A model generated the notes under the pieces. That model saw nothing but the letters and a program-made list of their open reading frames with translations. It was not told the origin of the DNA and did not search any database. Made by a program: the position numbers and the translations under genes. DNA of 64,000 nucleotides from Shewanella inventionis (GTDB lineage Bacteria; Pseudomonadota; Gammaproteobacteria; Enterobacterales; Shewanellaceae), in NCBI RefSeq assembly GCF_014641855.1, contig NZ_BMII01000001.1, positions 186,001 through 250,000 of the forward strand, in the 5' to 3' direction. Shown piece after piece: positions 48,808 through 57,790 of the stretch (position 1 is the first letter of the stretch; every line of letters starts with the position of its first letter).

Positions 48808-50396
48808 AATCGTTTAACGCCCATGAGGCGACTCGAACTGTTAGCCATCTTGCCGTTGTTAATAACACTGCCGAGATGAGCCCATTTGAAAAAGCCGCCG
48901 AATATGGCCACGCCAAAGTGACAAAGCATATTGCCCAATCATTTGGCTTATCTGTATTTGCTGGCGCCTTCATAGCACTGGCCTTTGTGTTTTATCTCAC
49001 CGTGACCACAGGAGCGGCACCTGGCTCGTGGGGGCTGGTGCGGTTTAGCGGTGGTATCGCGTTTAGCTTAGGCTTAATTCTGGTTGTGGTGCTCGGAGGA
49101 GAATTGTTTACCAGCACCGTATTAAGCGCAATTGCCTGGGCGCAAAAACGCGTCACCACCAAACAATTATTAGCTTGTTGGACAAGGGTTTATTTAGGCA
49201 ACCTTTGTGGCGCAATGTTGATATTGCTATTAGTGATGATGTCTAAGATGTATGACCTAAACGGCAGCGCTTGGGGTCTCAACGCATTGCATGTCGCACA
49301 ACATAAAATTCACCATGATTGGAGCCAAGCCTTCGCACTAGGCACCTTATGTAATTTATTGGTGTGCCTAGGGGTGTGGATGACCTTTAGCTGCAAAGAC
49401 GCCTTAGCCAAATCAATATTATTGATATTGCCAGTGGCGATGTTTGTATCAAGCGGCTTTGAACATAGCATTGCTAACCTATTTATGGTGCCGCTGGGGA
49501 TTGCTATTGAGCACTTTATTGGCAGCGAATACTTCATGGCATTAGGCGTGGTTCCCCAAGCCTTTTCCGACCTCACCATCAGCAATTTTATAGCGCACAA
49601 CTTAATTCCGGTCACCCTTGGCAACATTGTTGGCGGCGCGGTGTTTGTTGGCCTTGGGTATTTTTGGATTAACGATCGCAATCCAGGCAGCGATCACATA
49701 ACACAACTACACATTAGCCCTATTAGGCAAGACAGTACCCGCCAACAAGACTGGACTCAAGCGCAGCAACAGCTTTTATCGGCATCTTCGCAGTTTCAGT
49801 CAGCAACCATTACATCAACTCACTCTTATACCAGTCATAAGGACTTAACCATGGAAACCAAAATTGACAAACTTATCGTTAGCGAATTAATGGACACTAA
49901 CCCTGACACACTTAACCTTGATAACACGATTTACCAAGCACTTGATTTACTCGCAGCCAAAAGTATTCGCAGTGCGCCGGTTGTTGACCAAAATAATCAG
50001 TTATTGGGCTTTGTTTCAGAGCAAGATTTACTGCGTTCACTGTGGTCAGAAGAGTTTTCTGCCACCTTACCCACTACAATCAAAGAGGTGATGCAAACTA
50101 AAATGCTCACCGTAGCGCCAACTGAAAACGTCGCCCAATTGCTTGAGTTTATGGTGGTCGATAAGAAAAAGCTTTTCCCTGTAACCGACTCAGGCATGTA
50201 TATCAGTGGTGGTTATCAGAGTTATGAAGAGCGCCTACGTGAAGCTTCTGCTGCGGTTCCGAGTGTTTACCCTGTAGTTGAAAACGGCCGTTTATGTGGT
50301 GTTATCCGCCGCGAATCACTCATGAAGATGTTTGCTAAGCTTTATCATCCAAAACATGATGGTAACGCCCATCCAGTAGAGCAGTCTGTCGCGTAA
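48804..50396 (+). CDS. Formate/nitrite transporter fused to a CBS-domain pair
   Basis: 530-aa fusion. Residues ~25-290 form a FocA/NirC-type channel with six helices (GGELFTSTVLSAIAWA, RVYLGNLCGAMLILLLV, GFEHSIANLFMVPLG, HNLIPVTLGNIVGGAVFVG). A Gln/Ser-rich linker of about 60 residues leads to two CBS domains (about 355-415 and 424-510). CBS pairs bind adenosine nucleotides, so the channel may be gated by energy state (inference). Inside the frame, AAGGA at 49839-49843 sits seven bases before an in-frame ATG (49851, codon 350) exactly at the CBS start. Confidence 0.9.
   Translation: MKSFNAHEATRTVSHLAVVNNTAEMSPFEKAAEYGHAKVTKHIAQSFGLSVFAGAFIALAFVFYLTVTTGAAPGSWGLVRFSGGIAFSLGLILVVVLGGELFTSTVLSAIAWAQKRVTTKQLLACWTRVYLGNLCGAMLILLLVMMSKMYDLNGSAWGLNALHVAQHKIHHDWSQAFALGTLCNLLVCLGVWMTFSCKDALAKSILLILPVAMFVSSGFEHSIANLFMVPLGIAIEHFIGSEYFMALGVVPQAFSDLTISNFIAHNLIPVTLGNIVGGAVFVGLGYFWINDRNPGSDHITQLHISPIRQDSTRQQDWTQAQQQLLSASSQFQSATITSTHSYTSHKDLTMETKIDKLIVSELMDTNPDTLNLDNTIYQALDLLAAKSIRSAPVVDQNNQLLGFVSEQDLLRSLWSEEFSATLPTTIKEVMQTKMLTVAPTENVAQLLEFMVVDKKKLFPVTDSGMYISGGYQSYEERLREASAAVPSVYPVVENGRLCGVIRRESLMKMFAKLYHPKHDGNAHPVEQSVA
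49839..50396 (+). other. Internal ribosome-binding site and possible separate CBS protein
   Basis: AAGGA (49839-49843) plus ATG at 49851 could give a free CBS-pair protein of 181 residues from the same frame as the fusion. This is what a fused pair of formerly separate genes would leave behind. Use of the site is inferred. Confidence 0.45.
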
Positions 50397-50418
50397 CAGT
50401 GGTGACTTGAGAGTTTGC

Positions 50419-50450
50419 TAACAAGCTATGATTAAATCCATAGCTTGTTA
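50419..50450. terminator. Terminator after focA-CBS
   Basis: A perfect 12-bp stem (50419-50430 with 50439-50450) with an eight-base loop, followed by CATTTTAT. It lies between the convergent focA-CBS gene and the small gene at 50458. Confidence 0.8.
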
Positions 50451-50457
50451 CATTTTA

Positions 50458-50679
50458 TCAATACGTTGAATTAGGCGTACTTTCAGGATTAATGTCGCCG
50501 TACACCTCTTCTGGGTCGACATCATTGATCAATAACATCTCCCTGACGGTTTCAATATGATCTAATGTTTTTTGGTAATTATCGCCATACTCATACTTAG
50601 TGACTTCAATTGCTTTAGGCATATAAGTAAACGCAATTTTTAATGCCTGCAATGCAGACTCACTCATTTTGTCACTCAT
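50458..50679 (-). CDS. Small acidic protein of unknown function
   Basis: 73-aa soluble, acidic protein beginning MSDKMSESALQALKIAF. No family is recognised. A strong AAGGAG six bases before the ATG and a clean stop next to the terminator support that it is real. The C-terminus is hydrophilic (DPEEVYGDINPES). Confidence 0.7.
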   Translation of the reverse strand: MSDKMSESALQALKIAFTYMPKAIEVTKYEYGDNYQKTLDHIETVREMLLINDVDPEEVYGDINPESTPNSTY

Positions 50680-51107
50680 GTTGCACTCCTTAATATCGAC
50701 ACATCACCATACTGCAAAACTTAGACTTAAACCATGTCTTACAAAGACTCAACCTAACAAAATCTTTCCATCTTTTTGCGTCTTTAAGCATGCTCTCTCG
50801 TCATAATGCTATTGGACAACGTACAACCGAGTAAAACGATTTCTACCACGTTATATATGAAAGTGATTCTGTTATCGATTGATAAGTGGATCTCTGTATA
50901 GGTTAACCATTTAAAATAGTGAGAATACTGTGATAGCACAACAAGTCATTGAAGATACCTGCGAGTAGCCAAAAGCGAGCCACCCATTTTTAACATCAAG
51001 ATATACCAATCTTAAACTCGTTTTGGGGCAGAAATGTGCTGGCCATACTAACTTGAAAATGGATAAAGGCATGTTAGCTACTGTCTCATGGTCCTAACTT
51101 TAATATC
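50680..51107. other. Intergenic region, no gene seen
   Basis: About 430 bases upstream of the small acidic gene and before the first long repeat. No convincing open frame or RNA structure was found; it presumably holds that gene's promoter. Confidence 0.5.
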
Positions 51108-51341
51108 GTCCTAACTCTAACGTCGTCCCGGCAATGCTTTTGAGCCGGGATCCAGGTGTTTGTTTTACCACTAGGTATCAATACTCAATGAAATCACTTC
51201 TATGACACGCGGTAAACCCATCCATGGGCGCTCTGCGAAAACATCCATGTTTTCGAAGGTCATAGCCGCGATTACATCCGCCGTATAGTTATCTTCGATT
51301 TAACCTTGTTTGTTATTTAAAGATTTGACGCATTTATGGGC
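51108..51341. repeat. Long direct repeat, copy 1 (234 bp)
   Basis: This copy matches 51368-51601 with a constant offset of 260 bases, no gaps and only scattered mismatches. It contains a 7-bp stem (TCCCGGC/GCCGGGA, 51126-51150) and a 9-bp stem with two-base loop (51236-51255). It has no open frame. It looks like a non-coding mobile or intergenic repeat unit. Confidence 0.9.
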
Positions 51342-51367
51342 AAAAGCTTGAAAACTAACTTCTTGTC

Positions 51368-51601
51368 GTCTCAACTCTAACGTCGTCCCGGCAATGCTCT
51401 TGAGCCGGGATCCAGGTGTTTGTTTTACCACTAGGTATCAATACTCAATGCAATCACTTCTATGACACGCGGTAACCCCATCCCTGGGCGCTCTACGAAA
51501 ACATCCATGTTTTCGAAGGTCATAGCCGCGATTGCATCCGCCGTATGGGTATCTTCGATTCAACCTTGTTTGTTACTGAAAAATCTAACGCATTTATGGA
51601 C
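51368..51601. repeat. Long direct repeat, copy 2 (234 bp)
   Basis: Second copy of the element at 51108-51341, separated from it by 26 bases. Both internal stems are kept (51386-51410 and 51496-51515), which suggests the hairpins matter or that the duplication is recent. Confidence 0.9.
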
Positions 51602-51618
51602 ATAAACGTTTTAAAAAA

Positions 51619-51657
51619 TCAGGGTTTCAATTTACTTTTTATAAAAGTTTACCCTGA
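51619..51657. repeat. Inverted repeat just before the glutathione synthetase frame
   Basis: TCAGGGT (51619-51625) and ACCCTGA (51651-51657) form a 7-bp inverted pair around an AT-rich centre of 25 bases. It ends 11 bases before the first possible start of the next gene and may be the edge of an inserted element. Confidence 0.5.
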
Positions 51658-51668
51658 CCCCACTAAAT

Positions 51669-53039
51669 TTGGATAACAGCGCACGACATTGCCCATTTAG
51701 CATTGCGCCTATGACAATGAAGCGCAATGTATATCAGCATTTGCGCAACGTGACCCCGTTGGTGGCAAAACTCATTAATCGTGTGTCTGGAGACCATGAT
51801 TTTTTGCAAGCCTCACTCAGTGATGTAGCTAAAGCTGATCCTTTTATTGGCCATTTAATCCAACTACATCATCAAGCACATGGTGATATTAATAACCAAA
51901 AGAGCGTTGTGCGTCAGCCACTACTGTTAATGCGTACCGACTATATGGATGATGAGCAACACGGCGCTAAAGTCGTTGAGTTCAATGGTATTGCCGCTGG
52001 CATGGCACCATTTGGCCAAAAAGCGGCAGAATTACACCTGTATATTCAACAGCAGTGGCCACACACTTATCAAGATTGGGCCGAAAACCCCTCGGCAATA
52101 CCTGAAAAAAATACCGCGCTCACCCAATTGGCCTCTGGCATCACAGTTGCCGCATTCAAGGTAAAAAATGAGGCTGGCGACGCAGGTAAACCGACATTTA
52201 TGATGGTGATACAAAAAAATGAAGATAATGTGTATGACCAGCATTTACTCGAAATTGAGCTTCAACGACTCGGCATACGTACCGTTAGACGCACTTTTGA
52301 ACAGCTTAGCACTGAGCTTTCTAGCGGCGAAAACCAACGGCTAATATTACAAGGTGTTGGTGGCATTGATGTGGTCTATTTACGGGCGGGATATCAGTAC
52401 GCTGACTATTATGCTCCCGACATGGACCAACACGAGTGCTGCCACACATTAAGTCAAACACGCCTATTTATAGAGCAACATAATGTGGCCATGAACGCCA
52501 CCATAAGCCAGCAATTAGCCACCAGTAAAACAATCCAGATGCGACTGACAATGATGCCTGCAACTAACTATGGGCGTTGGGGGCTCAGTATTGAAGAAGC
52601 CATGCTGATAAAAAGTGTATTGGCAGAAATGAAACCCGTGAATACCGACACCATTACGTGGTTCAACACCACAGCCAATAAACAACAATGGGTATTGAAA
52701 AATCAAGGCGAAGGCGGCGGACATTGTATTTTTGGAGAAGACATCAGTCATAAGCTCAAGCAACTTCCGCCTAAAGAATACGATGCCTGGGCATTAATGC
52801 AACGCTTATACCCGCGTGAGCGCGAAGTGCCGACCATGGCAATAAGAAATAGTAAACAAACCTATATTGATAATCTTGTAAGCGAAATAGGGCTGTTTAC
52901 GGTCACCTTTAATGATGTTCCGGCTACAACGTTAGATGGATATGCAGGCTATTTAGTTCGCAGCAAACCCGCGAATGAAGGCGAAGGAGGCATCCACAGC
53001 GGCCAGGGTATTTTAGACTCGTTAGCATTGGTTGATTAA
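51669..53039 (+). CDS. Eukaryotic-type glutathione synthetase, probably N-terminally truncated
   Basis: 456-aa open frame clearly homologous to eukaryotic GSS, not bacterial GshB. Matching blocks (residues here): MRTDYM 88-93; EFN 104-106; NVYDQ 187-191; RTVRRTF 204-210; VVYLRAGY 235-242; VLKNQGEGGG 342-351; and YLVRSKP to GGIHSGQGILDS 428-451. ATP and substrate residues corresponding to human R125, E144, N146, K364, E368, R450 and K452 are present; the arginine in human PQREGGG is Gly. The frame opens with TTG without a ribosome-binding site, an in-frame stop is at 51642, and about 40 N-terminal residues seem missing. Confidence 0.85.
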   Translation: MDNSARHCPFSIAPMTMKRNVYQHLRNVTPLVAKLINRVSGDHDFLQASLSDVAKADPFIGHLIQLHHQAHGDINNQKSVVRQPLLLMRTDYMDDEQHGAKVVEFNGIAAGMAPFGQKAAELHLYIQQQWPHTYQDWAENPSAIPEKNTALTQLASGITVAAFKVKNEAGDAGKPTFMMVIQKNEDNVYDQHLLEIELQRLGIRTVRRTFEQLSTELSSGENQRLILQGVGGIDVVYLRAGYQYADYYAPDMDQHECCHTLSQTRLFIEQHNVAMNATISQQLATSKTIQMRLTMMPATNYGRWGLSIEEAMLIKSVLAEMKPVNTDTITWFNTTANKQQWVLKNQGEGGGHCIFGEDISHKLKQLPPKEYDAWALMQRLYPREREVPTMAIRNSKQTYIDNLVSEIGLFTVTFNDVPATTLDGYAGYLVRSKPANEGEGGIHSGQGILDSLALVD

Positions 53040-53063
53040 GCGACCCATTGTACGCACATGCGC

Positions 53064-53106
53064 TATCGTTTATTGATGATACCCAAGCGCACATCAATAA
53101 ACGATA
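53064..53106. terminator. Long hairpin between glutathione synthetase and sigma factor genes
   Basis: A perfect 15-bp stem (53064-53078 with 53092-53106) with a 13-base loop, lying between convergent genes. It has no clear T tract, so it may be a terminator or another structured element. Confidence 0.6.
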
Positions 53107-53153
53107 AACATCGACAACATACAAGCATATTTATTGCGATATTAAAGGGAGTG

Positions 53154-53690
53154 TTAGCGGCAAGAACGTTTAGGATCTTTGACTGAATAGCCTGAAATGC
53201 CGTGCTCATTAATTTCAAAATCACAACAGGCCATTAGCTGTTCGCGAAATTTAACTCGGCTTCGTTGTACACGACTTTTAGCGCCAGAAAGAGACAAGCC
53301 AAGTTGATCGGCGATCTGCTGTTGTGGCATGCCCTCTAACTCGGCTAAACGTAAAGGAATACTGTACTTTTCAGGCAGTTCATCAATCAGTGGACGTAAG
53401 CATTCGGCTAACTCTGCACGCGCCTCTGCACCGCTATCTTGCTCTTGTGCGACTAAATTGTCAGGCAATTCATCAAAATGCTGCCGGGTCCGATAAAAGT
53501 CCATCAAGGTGTTATGTGCAATACGGTATAGCCACCCTTTTAAACTGCCTGCAGACTTCAATTGGTGTAAATTAATGCTGGCTTTGATGTACACATCTTG
53601 CAAAATATCATCGACAGCATCAACGTCATCGATACGCTTTGCCACATAGGATCGAAGCTGCGTTTTATGTTTTTGCCATTCTGCCAACAT
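53154..53690 (-). CDS. sigZ: ECF-type sigma factor, SigZ-like
   Basis: 178-aa sigma-70 family protein: region 2 (VDDILQDVYIKASINLHQL, GWLYRIAHNTLMDFYR) and region 4 (LPEKYSIPLRLAELEGMPQQ, LGLSLSGAKSRVQRSR). The tail past region 4 carries ACCDFEINEHG and a final RSCR, a cysteine-bearing extension seen in SigZ-type factors. No anti-sigma gene is adjacent. The cysteines could sense redox or metal (inference). Confidence 0.88.
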   Translation of the reverse strand: MLAEWQKHKTQLRSYVAKRIDDVDAVDDILQDVYIKASINLHQLKSAGSLKGWLYRIAHNTLMDFYRTRQHFDELPDNLVAQEQDSGAEARAELAECLRPLIDELPEKYSIPLRLAELEGMPQQQIADQLGLSLSGAKSRVQRSRVKFREQLMACCDFEINEHGISGYSVKDPKRSCR

Positions 53691-53844
53691 AAGAATATCG
53701 CCCTAATCTAGAATTAATCGAAATTTAACAGGTTAATTAAGACGTATTAATTTGCAAAAGACGCATAATATTTTATGTTTATGCGCACATTGTATGCCTT
53801 TTAGTTGTAACCACATACTATTGATACTCTGCTAACTCAGCTCA

Positions 53845-54729
53845 TTATTCAACATCAAGTAACGATATCACCCACTTTTGCAAAGGGTCGTCGTGGTAGC
53901 GCGGATGCCAAGCGGCAATCACATCAAAACAGTCCGGCGATTGCTCAAGTTCAAGGGTGACTACATCTAACCCTTTAATCGCTCGTAAGGGTAAAAAAGC
54001 AATTGAGTCGGTTGTTTCAAGATACATAGGCACCACCGAAAAACAGGGCGCAGATACAACTATGTTTCGTTGTAAACCAAATTGCGCAAACCAATCATCA
54101 ATAGAACCTTTAAAGTTGGGCCGAGACGGTGACGCAATAATGGTAGGATATTGGGCTATCTCAGCTAACGAAGGTATTGTTTTTGATATTGTTGAATGGG
54201 TTGAAGTCACACAAACATGGCGTTCTTCAAACAGCTTAATAACGCGATAACTATCAGGAATATAATCAGGAAACGCGATAGCCAAATTCACCTTTCCGCT
54301 TTCCATTTGTTCATGCAATTTATCTATCTCAAAATCTTGCACAATCAGCTTTAAGTTGGGCGCTTGAACCCTGAGTTTGGCAATCAACATAGGCAGAACA
54401 ATTTGCTGCGCATAATCTGTCGCAGAAATAGTAAAAGTGCCTTTGGCCTTATGTGGAATAAAGGTTTTGGTTGATATTAATGAGTTGAAATCAATCAGCA
54501 GCTTATCAACCCCAACCGATAATTCCTCAGCAAAAGGCGTTGGCACAAAGCCATTTGTTTTCCTAACAAACAACCTGTCATCAAAGACGTCTCTGAGTTT
54601 TTTCAAATGCTCACTAACAGCTTGTTGAGTCAAACCGAGCTGACTTGCAGCTTTAGACGCATTCTCCTCACGCATAAGCGCCTGAAAAACCTTCAATTGT
54701 TTTAAGTCTAATCGGTCTAATTTACTCAT
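53845..54729 (-). CDS. LysR family transcriptional regulator
   Basis: 294-aa LysR protein with winged helix (ASKAASQLGLTQQAVSEHLK) and effector domain. It is divergent from the SDR gene with 148 bases between starts and is probably its regulator (inference). Confidence 0.92.
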   Translation of the reverse strand: MSKLDRLDLKQLKVFQALMREENASKAASQLGLTQQAVSEHLKKLRDVFDDRLFVRKTNGFVPTPFAEELSVGVDKLLIDFNSLISTKTFIPHKAKGTFTISATDYAQQIVLPMLIAKLRVQAPNLKLIVQDFEIDKLHEQMESGKVNLAIAFPDYIPDSYRVIKLFEERHVCVTSTHSTISKTIPSLAEIAQYPTIIASPSRPNFKGSIDDWFAQFGLQRNIVVSAPCFSVVPMYLETTDSIAFLPLRAIKGLDVVTLELEQSPDCFDVIAAWHPRYHDDPLQKWVISLLDVE

Positions 54730-54877
54730 AATTTATCCTTCATACATCATCGCTGGCCCACTCCGCTAACCATTAACAAGTATAACTTGTATCACTTACA
54801 ATTAACGATTGTTTCTAATTGTTTTACTCATTCGCTAAAGTCTACCCATCAAGTTAACTCAATAGATGGAAACAAAA

Positions 54878-55483
54878 ATGAAAACAGTAATTTTAATTGG
54901 TGCACTAGGCAAAATGGGTCAAGCAGCGTTATCTGGCTTAGGTAAGCATAAGGTTATCACTGCGGGCCGCTCTGGCAACGTCGACCACATTGTCGATATT
55001 ACCGATGAGCAATCGATTGAGGCTCTATATGCAAAAGTCGGTCACTTTGATGCTGTGGTTAATACCGTTGGCGTTTGTGAATACGCGCCATTTGTAGAAA
55101 TGACAGAAGCGCAGTGGATGACCACTGTCATGAGCAAAATGATGGGCCAAATTAACCTAGTACGGATTGGCCAAAAATACATTGCTGATGGCGGCTCATT
55201 TACCTTAATTAGCGGCATATTAAATATTAAGCCTATTCCGTTTGCGATTGCCGATGCCACCACCAGCGGCGCCATTGATACCTTTGTAAAGTGCGTCGCC
55301 TATGAAATGCCAAGAAACACCCGCATCAATGTGGTTAACCCAACGGTGTTAACTGAAGCGTGGGATGTGTATGGCGAAATGATGCCAGGGTTTGAGCCAG
55401 TACCAGGCAAGTTAGTTGGCAAAGCGTTTGAACGTTCTGTCGATGGTTTTATTACTGGTGAAGTGATTTTTGTAGACGCTTAA
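54878..55483 (+). CDS. Short-chain dehydrogenase-like protein lacking the usual Tyr/Lys
   Basis: 201-aa Rossmann protein. GALGKMGQA fits the SDR nucleotide loop, VDITDE and NTVGV the following strands. The conserved serine is in TLISGIL, but the YxxxK expected about 13 residues later reads AxxxT (IADATTSGAID), so the normal catalytic pair is absent. It may be an atypical reductase or NAD(P)-binding regulator. ATG at 54878 is preferred (GGAAA upstream) to ATG at 54866. A LysR gene is divergent. Confidence 0.85.
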   Translation: MKTVILIGALGKMGQAALSGLGKHKVITAGRSGNVDHIVDITDEQSIEALYAKVGHFDAVVNTVGVCEYAPFVEMTEAQWMTTVMSKMMGQINLVRIGQKYIADGGSFTLISGILNIKPIPFAIADATTSGAIDTFVKCVAYEMPRNTRINVVNPTVLTEAWDVYGEMMPGFEPVPGKLVGKAFERSVDGFITGEVIFVDA

Positions 55484-55496
55484 TCTCATGAAAACG

Positions 55497-55521
55497 AGGG
55501 AGCAAAACAACAATGCTCCCT
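55497..55521 (+). terminator. Hairpin after the SDR gene
   Basis: An 8-bp stem (55497-55504 with 55514-55521) with a nine-base loop, 13 bases after the stop. The T run is short, so the call is tentative. Confidence 0.5.
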
Positions 55522-55684
55522 TCGATTAAGCAATTCTATGCATTAGGCCAAGCCATTCTAAAGGCCGAGTCAGTAGCATTTTCACAGCCTAATTTACTCA
55601 GCCCTAACGGACTCAAGCAAATCAAAAAGATAAGCGGCTTAAACAGACGTAATCACGCTATCAATTAATATTTAGGAATACACA

Positions 55685-55909
55685 ATGAAAGTTTATACCC
55701 TTGCAGCAATCATCATGTTTTTATCCGGCTGTGCGCATTTGCAAACTACTGATACCTCAAGTTCTGAGCGTCAAAACATAGGCTCTCGAGGCACTTATTC
55801 TCAAAATATAAGTGTCGATGATTTAGCAACTCAATCCACTGACCCAAAACAAGTATGTAAAAGGATAAAGCGAAATAAACATTTTATCACCCGTTGCCAA
55901 CCTAAATAA
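55685..55909 (+). CDS. Small lipoprotein
   Basis: 74-aa protein with a lipoprotein signal (lipobox LSGC, Cys 16) and a Ser/Thr-rich then basic tail (CKRIKRNKHFITRC) with two cysteines that may form a disulfide. AGGAA lies about 9 bases before the ATG. Function unknown; similar small lipoproteins are common in Shewanella. Confidence 0.75.
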   Translation: MKVYTLAAIIMFLSGCAHLQTTDTSSSERQNIGSRGTYSQNISVDDLATQSTDPKQVCKRIKRNKHFITRCQPK

Positions 55910-55937
55910 AATCTTGCTAAATAAAATCTTGCCACCC
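55905..55937. repeat. Tandem 15-base duplication at the lipoprotein stop
   Basis: TAAATAAAATCTTGC occurs twice in a row, starting at the lipoprotein stop codon. It is a recent local duplication without visible function. Confidence 0.85.
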
Positions 55938-56413
55938 ATTTTTAAGGCATTTTTAAAAGTGGACTCAATATTCGACAAAAATAAAAAACATTTAATTTCA
56001 ATGCGTTACAGCATTCTCGATTAATTTTTCGTACGACTTTAGTTTGCTTATTAGCCAATTCAATTTAAAACACGCCAAAAAACATTACAGCTGTTTTTTA
56101 CACAGTACACACTACATAAAGGTGGGAGACATGGTTGGCACAGGATATTGCCCGACATTTGTAAGCCAGTTATAGATGAAGTGTAACGATGAGCGAAGCG
56201 CCATGATGTTAGTGGTCACAGGCCATATTTGAAGCACACTTTGGCGAAGATACGAGTGAGTTTTTTATTTTAATTCATCTCGGAACTTGAGGCCGTTGAA
56301 GACTCCTTACAAAAGAATACGTGAGCAGGCTACAAACGAAGTTAAAAGCAGGATCAGGTCTCATGCCTACCTCGAAAATATGACAGCATGTGTAAATATG
56401 TAAAATGGCTTTA
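55910..56413. other. Intergenic region, no gene seen
   Basis: About 500 bases between the lipoprotein and the orphan membrane protein. No open frame of note, and no tRNA or terminator, was recognised. Local composition changes from AT-rich to more balanced around 56100-56350, which may mean remains of a decayed gene or an RNA. Confidence 0.4.
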
Positions 56414-56830
56414 TTAGGGATTAGCCTCGTTGAGGTTTAATATTCGTGTAATTGGATACACAATCAATATCAACAACACACAGAATAATGTGTTGTAAAC
56501 AACACCTTCAGCAGGCGCTTTAGAAATAGGTTCATAGAAAAAAAGTGCGATACAAAATGAAAATATTGAAAAGCCGATCTTTCGCGGAACATGACAGATG
56601 TCGAATTCAGTTAAGATAAGTTTAAACCAAGGAAAACCACAAACAATAGATATTGAGACAATTGGTAAGATTGTCGTACTCCAATTTTCAATTATTTGTC
56701 CTACTACGAGTTGACTCGTACTGGAGTTTGAAAATAGTGCTAGCACTACTACCGAGGTTGTAGCGACCCAAGACAAAAATATAAATATATTGACTAATTT
56801 TACATATATATCTGGTAGCTCATTTTTCAT
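56414..56830 (-). CDS. Membrane protein of unknown function
   Basis: 138-aa hydrophobic protein with four likely helices (YVKLVNIFIFLSWVATTSVV near the N-terminus; ILIVYPITRI near the end). No family is recognised. ATG at 56830 has AGAGGGA at good spacing; the longer frame adds an unlikely leader. It is AT-rich compared with neighbours and isolated, so recent acquisition is possible. Confidence 0.6.
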   Translation of the reverse strand: MKNELPDIYVKLVNIFIFLSWVATTSVVVLALFSNSSTSQLVVGQIIENWSTTILPIVSISIVCGFPWFKLILTEFDICHVPRKIGFSIFSFCIALFFYEPISKAPAEGVVYNTLFCVLLILIVYPITRILNLNEANP

Positions 56831-57013
56831 CGAATCCCTCTTAAAGCTACAAAAAACCACACTGGAGTTAAACATTTTTAATTCATGAATCAATAATATA
56901 TAAAACAAAATGTCATTGAATGGGTTAAATTTGTCAAACTATGGGTGCATTATGTCAATGTATGGGTTCAGCGACAAAATTGTTAAAACTTAAGCACTAC
57001 TACTTAAACACCA

Positions 57014-57790
57014 CTATTTCATCGCGGCTTTCACGTACACATCAAAGCGATTTTTTTTCTGGGCTAATACCATACTGGGTTTTATCCCGTCGAGATCTTC
57101 AGCGTAATCAGGGCGTTTTACGACTACACGCTTGCTGGCCAGTGCCATTGCCGGGGCTAATAAGCCGTCGGCGTCGAGGTCGGCACCGACTAAGGTTTGA
57201 AATACGCGCATTTCTTTTTTAACTAATGCTGACTTTTCGCGATGTGGGTACATTGGGTCTAAATACACTACGTCTATTTCTGTACCAGAGGATTGCGCAG
57301 CATCTGCTAGTGCATTAAGGCTTGAGCCATGAAACAGACTCATCAAATCCTGCATCCACTCGCCAATTTCGGCGTCTTCGTAGGCGCGACGTAGGCCGTC
57401 TTCTAATAGTGCGGCAACCACAGGGTGGCGCTCAACCATAATCACTTTGCAGCCCAGGCTTGCCAATACAAATGCATCGCGGCCTAAACCTGCTGTGCCA
57501 TCGACAACCGTTGGCGTTACACCTTGCTTTAACCCAACCGCTTTGGCGATAGACTGCCCGCGCCCACCACCAAATTTGCGCCGGTGTGCCACAGCACCTG
57601 AGACAAAATCAACGTTAATACCATCTAATTTGGGTTCATCTCGTTTGTACAAACTCAAACAGTTTTGCTCAAAGCGCAATTCAAATGCGGCGTCTTTGTC
57701 CCACACGAGTTGCCAGCGAGTAGCGATATCCACCAATGTTGGGTACTGCTGATTAAAAAAGATAGGTGTCTGCAACAAGATAAATACCAT
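57014..57790 (-). CDS. rsmJ: 16S rRNA (guanine(1516)-N(2))-methyltransferase RsmJ
   Basis: 258-aa SAM-dependent methyltransferase that modifies G1516 of 16S r[20 protein letters not shown] is the SAM loop and [10 protein letters not shown] the catalytic D-P-x-Y-like motif. [15 protein letters not shown] is typical of RsmJ. It is divergent from rlmJ with a gap of about 130 bases. Confidence 0.94.
   Translation of the reverse strand: MVFILLQTPIFFNQQYPTLVDIATRWQLVWDKDAAFELRFEQNCLSLYKRDEPKLDGINVDFVSGAVAHRRKFGGGRGQSIAKAVGLKQGVTPTVVDGTAGLGRDAFVLASLGCKVIMVERHPVVAALLEDGLRRAYEDAEIGEWMQDLMSLFHGSSLNALADAAQSSGTEIDVVYLDPMYPHREKSALVKKEMRVFQTLVGADLDADGLLAPAMALASKRVVVKRPDYAEDLDGIKPSMVLAQKKNRFDVYVKAAMK

Noticed and set aside
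51108..51601. CRISPR array
   Set aside because: The units are 234 bp, only two copies, with no short spacers and no cas genes.
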